Assembly (NCBI GenBank): GCA_026770615.1
Contig: MU631316.1
Location: 136,751 to 146,784, forward strand
Direction: 5' to 3'
Origin: Pavlovales sp. CCMP2436
Lineage: Eukaryota > Haptophyta > Pavlovophyceae > Pavlovales
Length of the DNA stretch: 10,034 nucleotides
Shown: one piece after another, positions 7,392 to 10,034 of the stretch
How positions within the stretch are numbered: the first letter of the stretch is position 1
Layout of the letters: every line of letters starts with the position of its first letter
Made by a program: the position numbers and the translations under genes
Notes under the pieces: model-generated
Database searches by the model: none
What the model saw: the letters and a program-made list of their open reading frames with translations, nothing else
What the model was told of the DNA's origin: nothing

Positions 7392-7479
7392 AGACCGCTC
7401 AAATCAGGCAAGATTTTTTATTTTTGTTGCGCTGTTGAGATGGCAGGAGTCTAGCCTAATAGGATTATCAGAGCGGTCT
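7392..7479. repeat. Short inverted motif pair AGACCGCTC / GAGCGGTCT
   Basis: A 9-bp exact inverted pair (7392-7400 and 7471-7479), with a related AGACCACTC-like copy near 7542-7551. The rest of 7380-7600 is AT-rich with TAGTCTA and AATAGGATT repeats and no gene that I can see. Confidence 0.45.
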
Positions 7480-7600
7480 GCCTAGTCTATAAATAGCATC
7501 TAATAGATTATTTAGTCTAGCATAAAATAGGATTCTCAGGTAGACCACTCCAATCAAGCAAGCTACGAATTCGCTAATCCTGTTCATAACACAGATGAAA

Positions 7601-7924
7601 CCTGGGGCGAGAACGATTGTGCAACAACTTGTGACAGCAGACTAATTCGAATAATAATCCTGCCCATTATTACTCATTAGCACAGCAGACTACTTCGAAT
7701 AATAACCCTGCCTAATATTACTTCTTACCAGGCTACTTCAAGTTATATCCTGCCTGTTATTACTCATTGCCAGCCAGCGCTCAGCGAGCGACGTCAGGCA
7801 GGCCAGTTTTTTTTTTTTTTTTATGAATCCTGGGGCGAGAACGATTGTGCAACAACGCATGACAGCAGACTCATTCAAGTCATATTATTACTACTTACCA
7901 GCCAGCGCTCAGCGAGCGACGTCA
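7601..7924. repeat. Composite direct repeat with internal 48-bp tandem units and hairpin end
   Basis: Two elements share exact ends. The left end is 28 bp, starting CCTGGGGCGAGAACGATTG (7601-7628 and 7829-7856). The right end is 27 bp, containing CAGCGCTCAGCGAGCGACG (7770-7796 and 7898-7924), whose CGCTC/GAGCG arms form a small hairpin. The first element holds three degenerate units of 42-48 bp (7633-7680, 7681-7728, 7729-7770), each beginning CAGCAGACT-like; the second holds about one. A 16-T run (7807-7822) lies between the elements. This resembles a non-autonomous element inserted twice, or a segmental duplication with unit loss. Confidence 0.85.
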
Positions 7925-8042
7925 ACCCCTTCTCAACCTGCTCGATCTCAATTTCCGCGATTTGTGACTCGCCTGCAACTAAGGTAAGAGGAGGGGGGGG
8001 TGCATAAATTCGTTACAAACTCGTGACTGCAGACTAATTCGC

Positions 8043-8105
8043 GTTTGCAACTGCTTTTGTTTGGCAGTTGCTCCGGACTCGACCCAGTCTGGATACGAAT
8101 TAGTC
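8043..8105. repeat. 63-bp block copy 1, with inner hairpin
   Basis: It aligns without gaps to 8410-8472 at 55 of 63 positions. It holds a perfect 8-bp stem GCAACTGC (8047-8054) / GCAGTTGC (8064-8071). With GACTAATTCG at 8032-8041 against CGAATTAGTC at 8096-8105, the block is also bounded by a second, outer stem. Confidence 0.8.
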
Positions 8106-8142
8106 GGTAACTCCCCTGCGACGAAGGAAATTCATTCGCGTT

Positions 8143-8258
8143 TGCAAACAAAGGCAGTTAGTTACCTTAGTTGCAAACAAAGGCAGTTAGTTACCTTAGT
8201 TGCAAACAAAGGCAGTTAGTTACCTTAGTTACAAACAAAGACAGTTAGTTACCTTAGC
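8143..8258. repeat. 29-bp tandem repeat, four copies
   Basis: Units start at 8143, 8172, 8201 and 8230. The first three are essentially identical (TGCAAACAAAGGCAGTTAGT, then TACCTTAGT) and the fourth has a few changes. Part of the unit (AAACAAAGGCAGTT) is the reverse complement of part of the 63-bp block, so the array probably arose from an inverted copy of that block. The units abut without spacers. Confidence 0.95.
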
Positions 8259-8285
8259 TCCAAAGGTGCACTGATTCGGTAGTAG

Positions 8286-8395
8286 GAGGGGGGGGGGTAA
8301 CCTCGGACACTGGGGGGGGGTCACCTTGGACACGGGGGGGGAGGGTACCTCGGACACTGGGGGGGGGAGGGGGGGGGGTTACCTCGGACACTGCC
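8286..8395 (+). repeat. G-run array with repeated ACCTCGGACAC linker
   Basis: Runs of 7-10 G alternate with ACCTCGGACAC(T) or ACCTTGGACAC linkers at about 8300, 8323, 8346 and 8381. The plus strand could form stacked G-quadruplexes. Run lengths in an assembly may be unreliable here. Confidence 0.85.
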
Positions 8396-8409
8396 ACTGG
8401 GCGACTGAC

Positions 8410-8472
8410 GTTTGTAACTGCCTATGTTTGGCAGTTGCCCCGGATTCGGCCCAGTCCGGATTCGAATTAGTC
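8410..8472. repeat. 63-bp block copy 2
   Basis: Partner of 8043-8105 (55 of 63 identical, same orientation). It ends in CGAATTAGTC, which begins the right-hand inverted end of the segment at 8019-8485. The inner stem is partly decayed (GTAACTGC against GCAGTTGC). Confidence 0.8.
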
Positions 8473-8711
8473 TGCTGTCACGAGTCGCTACACATTCGTA
8501 CTCGCACCAGATCTGATTATTTAACGTGGGCCCGTGCCGGCTTGTTATCTGCAAAATATTACTGATTCAGTGTCTGAATATATTCAGATCTATTCAGATA
8601 GCGTTGCCGTTGGCGTTGGCTTTTGCGCGGCTTTGGCCGTTGAGTCCTGATCAGTTAATCCGGACAGGAATGAATAGTCTTACACAAGTTAATTCTTATT
8701 TGTTCTCGACA

Positions 8712-8837
8712 AAGAATGACGTGCGCTCATGCGCAGCTCGCTCAGCCTGGCCCCTATAACGCCGGGGGTATGAGATTGCCGCCCTCGTCATAAGAACGAG
8801 GTGGCTGGGCGAGCTGCGCATGAGCCAACGCCATTCT
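8712..8837. repeat. Foldback element with nested hairpin
   Basis: The left arm (8712-8750, with CTCATGCGCAGCTCGCTCAG) and right arm (about 8803-8837, with CTGGGCGAGCTGCGCATGAG) are largely complementary over about 38 bases. At the centre CCTCGT (8783-8788) pairs with ACGAGG (8796-8801). A third copy of the arm lies in direct orientation at 8891-8934. It fits a MITE-like or structured element, and no ORF is inside. Confidence 0.8.
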
Positions 8838-8890
8838 AATTTTCTACTCTATAACGAGGGCAGAGGGAGGTATTACACGAGAAGTAAAAA

Positions 8891-8934
8891 TATTAGAATG
8901 ACGTGCGCTGTGCGCAGCTCGCCTAGCCTGCCCC
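8891..8934. repeat. Third copy of the foldback arm
   Basis: It matches the left arm of the element at 8712-8837 (ATTAGAATGACGTGCGCT ... GTGCGCAGCTCGCC) with a two-base deletion. It also shares the ATTAGAAT edge with the right arm's complement. It has no nearby partner arm, so it is a solo end. Confidence 0.75.
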
Positions 8935-9054
8935 TTTTCACGAGAGCGGCTGTTATCTCCTTCCCCCGGCCACGATTCCCAGCAAGGGGGTTCTAGCCGG
9001 CCGGACGGGGTGACTTCATAATCCTCCTCTTATCTGGACCAGAGCCTGCCCGAC

Positions 9055-9081
9055 TTCCGAGTTCCGAGTTCCGTAACGGAA
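9055..9081. repeat. TTCCGAG 7-bp repeat ending in a small palindrome
   Basis: TTCCGAG occurs twice, then TTCCGTA, and the end forms TTCCGT-A-ACGGAA (9069-9081), a perfect 6-bp stem. It is short and could be chance. Confidence 0.5.
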
Positions 9082-9195
9082 TCCGCCGCAGTGGCAATCG
9101 GTTTTTTATATTTTTTTTTGGTTGGTTGTGTAAAATGCAATCCGATTTCGTTTTAATTCAACTCCATGTATGCTATTTGTATTTCTGTAATACAG

Positions 9196-9643
9196 GCCCC
9201 CCCCTCCGCTCCCCAGCCCGGCTCGGCAGCCCCCTCGAGATCGCCGGGATCCGGATCCAGATCCGGATCGGGATTGGGATTGGGATCGGGATCGCCGCAG
9301 CTCCCTCCACCTGGGCTGGGATCTGGACCGGGATCCGCACTGGGATCTGGATTGGGATCCTCTGAGCCCGCCCCCCCAGCTCCCCTGCCCGAGCGCACAC
9401 GCCTCCCGACGCTGCCCTCCCCAGGTGCGTGATACAATCGCTACACTGTACACACTCCGAACATCCTCCCCCCTCTCCTCACCCTCCCCCTCTCTCCTCC
9501 CACCCCCCGCTCCCCTTTCCGGGCGTACTTTCCTCCCGACGCTGCTCTCCCCAGGTGCGCCACATGTACCCTCCCTTCCCATCTATTATACTGGTAGGGA
9601 TTCAAGCTGGCGTCTGACTGTCCTGGATGTTGTGCTGGTCTGA
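9196..9643 (+). CDS. Gly/Ser/Pro-rich coding exons (5'-partial, spliced)
   Basis: I do not recognise this protein. Exon 9196-9424 follows a T-rich tract and the acceptor TGTAATACAG. It reads as a Pro/Ser start, then a Gly-Ser repeat region (SGSRSGSGLGLGSGS-like, from the GGATNN hexamer repeat), then PAPPAPLPERTRLPTLPSPG. It ends with the donor CCAG|GTGCGTG; a stop in the same frame follows at 9429, so splicing is required. Joining to the acceptor at 9551-9554 gives an exon from 9555 that stays open (APHVPSLPIYYTGRDSSWRL) to a TGA at 9641-9643. The minus strand through the hexamer repeat is also open (Asp-Pro repeats). I favour plus because both splice ends fit. It could be a later part of the gene at 5471 or a separate gene; the phases do not connect in the simplest model. 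Gly/Ser/Pro-rich sequence is typical of linkers and cell-wall proteins, and no function is assigned. Confidence 0.4.
9237..9362. repeat. GGATNN hexamer repeat
   Basis: Imperfect hexamers GGATCC, GGATCG, GGATTG and GGATCT run through the exon, with a break near 9297-9320. The period of six keeps two plus frames and the minus strand open together, so ORF length alone says nothing about strand here. Confidence 0.9.
9425..9554 (+). other. Intron (130 nt) whose 3' end copies the upstream exon's 3' end
   Basis: It runs from CCCCAG|GTGCGTGATAC to CTCTCCCCAG|GTGCGCC. The last 54 bases of the intron plus the next four (9501-9558) match 9371-9428 at 48 of 58 positions without gaps, including the AGGTGCG junction. 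The middle is C/T-rich. Confidence 0.5.
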
Positions 9644-9762
9644 GCGCTGCGTCGCCCATTGCCTGCTGCATGCCTTAGTCGGCTGCGCTGGCTTGGGCGC
9701 CACTTTGCGTGCCGATGGATCTCCGGTAGTGAAATATGAAGGTGTACCCGCCGAGTGGCGAC

Positions 9763-9842
9763 GGTATCCGTGTGCTCTGCAAAGGTCGCTTGATCCGAGT
9801 GTTTTCTCTACGGTTGGGTCCGGTAGAGACCTATCAGGGGAT
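9763..9842 (+). repeat. 80-bp duplicated block, copy 2
   Basis: Partner of 6947-7026: 69 of 80 identical, no gaps, same orientation, 2816 bases apart. The similarity drops sharply on both sides. Confidence 0.8.
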
Positions 9843-9950
9843 GGACTTATTTCTAGATGTTTAAAACATTGGCCGGGTATCTGCCACCAAGTGACTCCCC
9901 TCCCCATTTTTTTTTATGGCACCCCCTCCTTGACGCTTCTATTCACACTA

Positions 9951-9965
9951 CTTTCCCCAGGTGCG
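9951..9965 (+). other. Third CCCCAG|GTGCG junction, acceptor-like
   Basis: CTTTCCCCAGGTGCG repeats the junction core seen at 9418-9428 and 9548-9558, again after a C/T-rich tract. It may be a 3' splice site or another remnant of the duplicated junction. Confidence 0.4.
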
Positions 9966-10034
9966 TTAATTTTTAACAGGGGGGGGTGGGCGTATAGGTG
10001 GCGTGGTGTAACACCGGTAAAACGTTTATATGCC

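Larger units (their letters stand above)
8019..8485. repeat. Inverted-repeat-bounded segment (23-bp ends)
   Basis: The 23-bp end at 8019-8041 (ACTCGTGACTGCAGACTAAT, then TCG) is the reverse complement of 8463-8485 with one mismatch. The same GACAGCAGACTAATTCG core also starts the repeat units at 7633. Inside are two copies of a 63-bp block, a 29-bp tandem array and a G-run array. No transposase is visible, so it could be a MITE-like or composite element. Confidence 0.7.
9618..10034 (+). other. Open frame running off the window, containing the second 80-bp block
   Basis: After a TGA at 9615-9617 one plus-strand frame stays open to the window end (139 codons, first ATG at 9627). It reads through VKYEGVPAEWRRYPCALQRS at 9729-9788. 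The stretch after about 9890 looks intronic instead (T-run, then CTTTCCCCAG|GTGCG at 9951-9965). The minus strand is also open over 9602-9907. I cannot choose a strand, and I do not recognise any of the products. Confidence 0.3.

Noticed and set aside
8143..8258. CRISPR array
   Set aside because: The 29-bp units abut directly with no spacers, and the setting is eukaryotic. It is a plain tandem repeat.
8019..8485. LTR retrotransposon or solo LTR
   Set aside because: The ends are inverted rather than direct, and there is no TG...CA end, primer-binding site or polymerase sequence.
9106..9582. Long minus-strand frame rich in Arg, Ser, Gly and Gln
   Set aside because: It is created by the GGATNN hexamer repeat and C-rich sequence, which keep several frames open. 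The splice signals favour the plus strand.

Overview
This window looks like nuclear DNA from a eukaryote, probably a protist or microalga; I cannot name the lineage. The signs are GT-AG introns with pyrimidine-rich 3' ends, an AATAAA signal, long CAG/CCG microsatellites, and large gene-poor stretches packed with short degenerate repeats. Nothing suggests bacterial operons, ribosome-binding sites, tRNA, rRNA or CRISPR.

Layout: (1) 1-903 (+) is the 3' part of a spliced gene. It encodes a glutamine/proline-rich segment and a cysteine-rich C-terminus, and its two introns begin almost identically. A poly(A) signal follows at 1015. (2) 904-2560 is intergenic, with a strong inverted repeat (1166-1248), a diverged direct repeat (1633/2019) and stem-loops. 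(3) 2561-2822 is a spaced array of the odd palindrome ACCG-TGG-CGGT. (4) 2823-3289 is low-complexity and pyrimidine-rich. (5) 3290-4600 (-) is a broken gene with an OTU-type cysteine protease signature (GDGNC), split over three frames; it may be a transposon relic. (6) 4600-5470 is intergenic plus a probable 5' UTR. (7) 5471-6724 (+) is the best gene here: a membrane-anchored protein of about 300 residues in three exons, whose lumenal or periplasm-like domain resembles the AsmA/DUF748 type. (8) 6737-7050 may hold more exons, including an 80-bp block repeated at 9763-9842. (9) 7050-9190 is a repeat nest: composite direct repeats, a 29-bp tandem array, G-runs and a foldback element. (10) 9196-9643 (+) is a second spliced coding region (Gly/Ser/Pro-rich), whose intron seems to have arisen by tandem duplication of the exon end. 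(11) 9644-10034 has the second copy of the 80-bp block inside an open frame that runs off the window.

The genes show no obvious shared pathway. The theme of the window is duplication: exon-intron junctions duplicated twice independently, an exon-like block duplicated 2.8 kb apart, and nested repeats. All gene models are ab initio and no transcript evidence was available.
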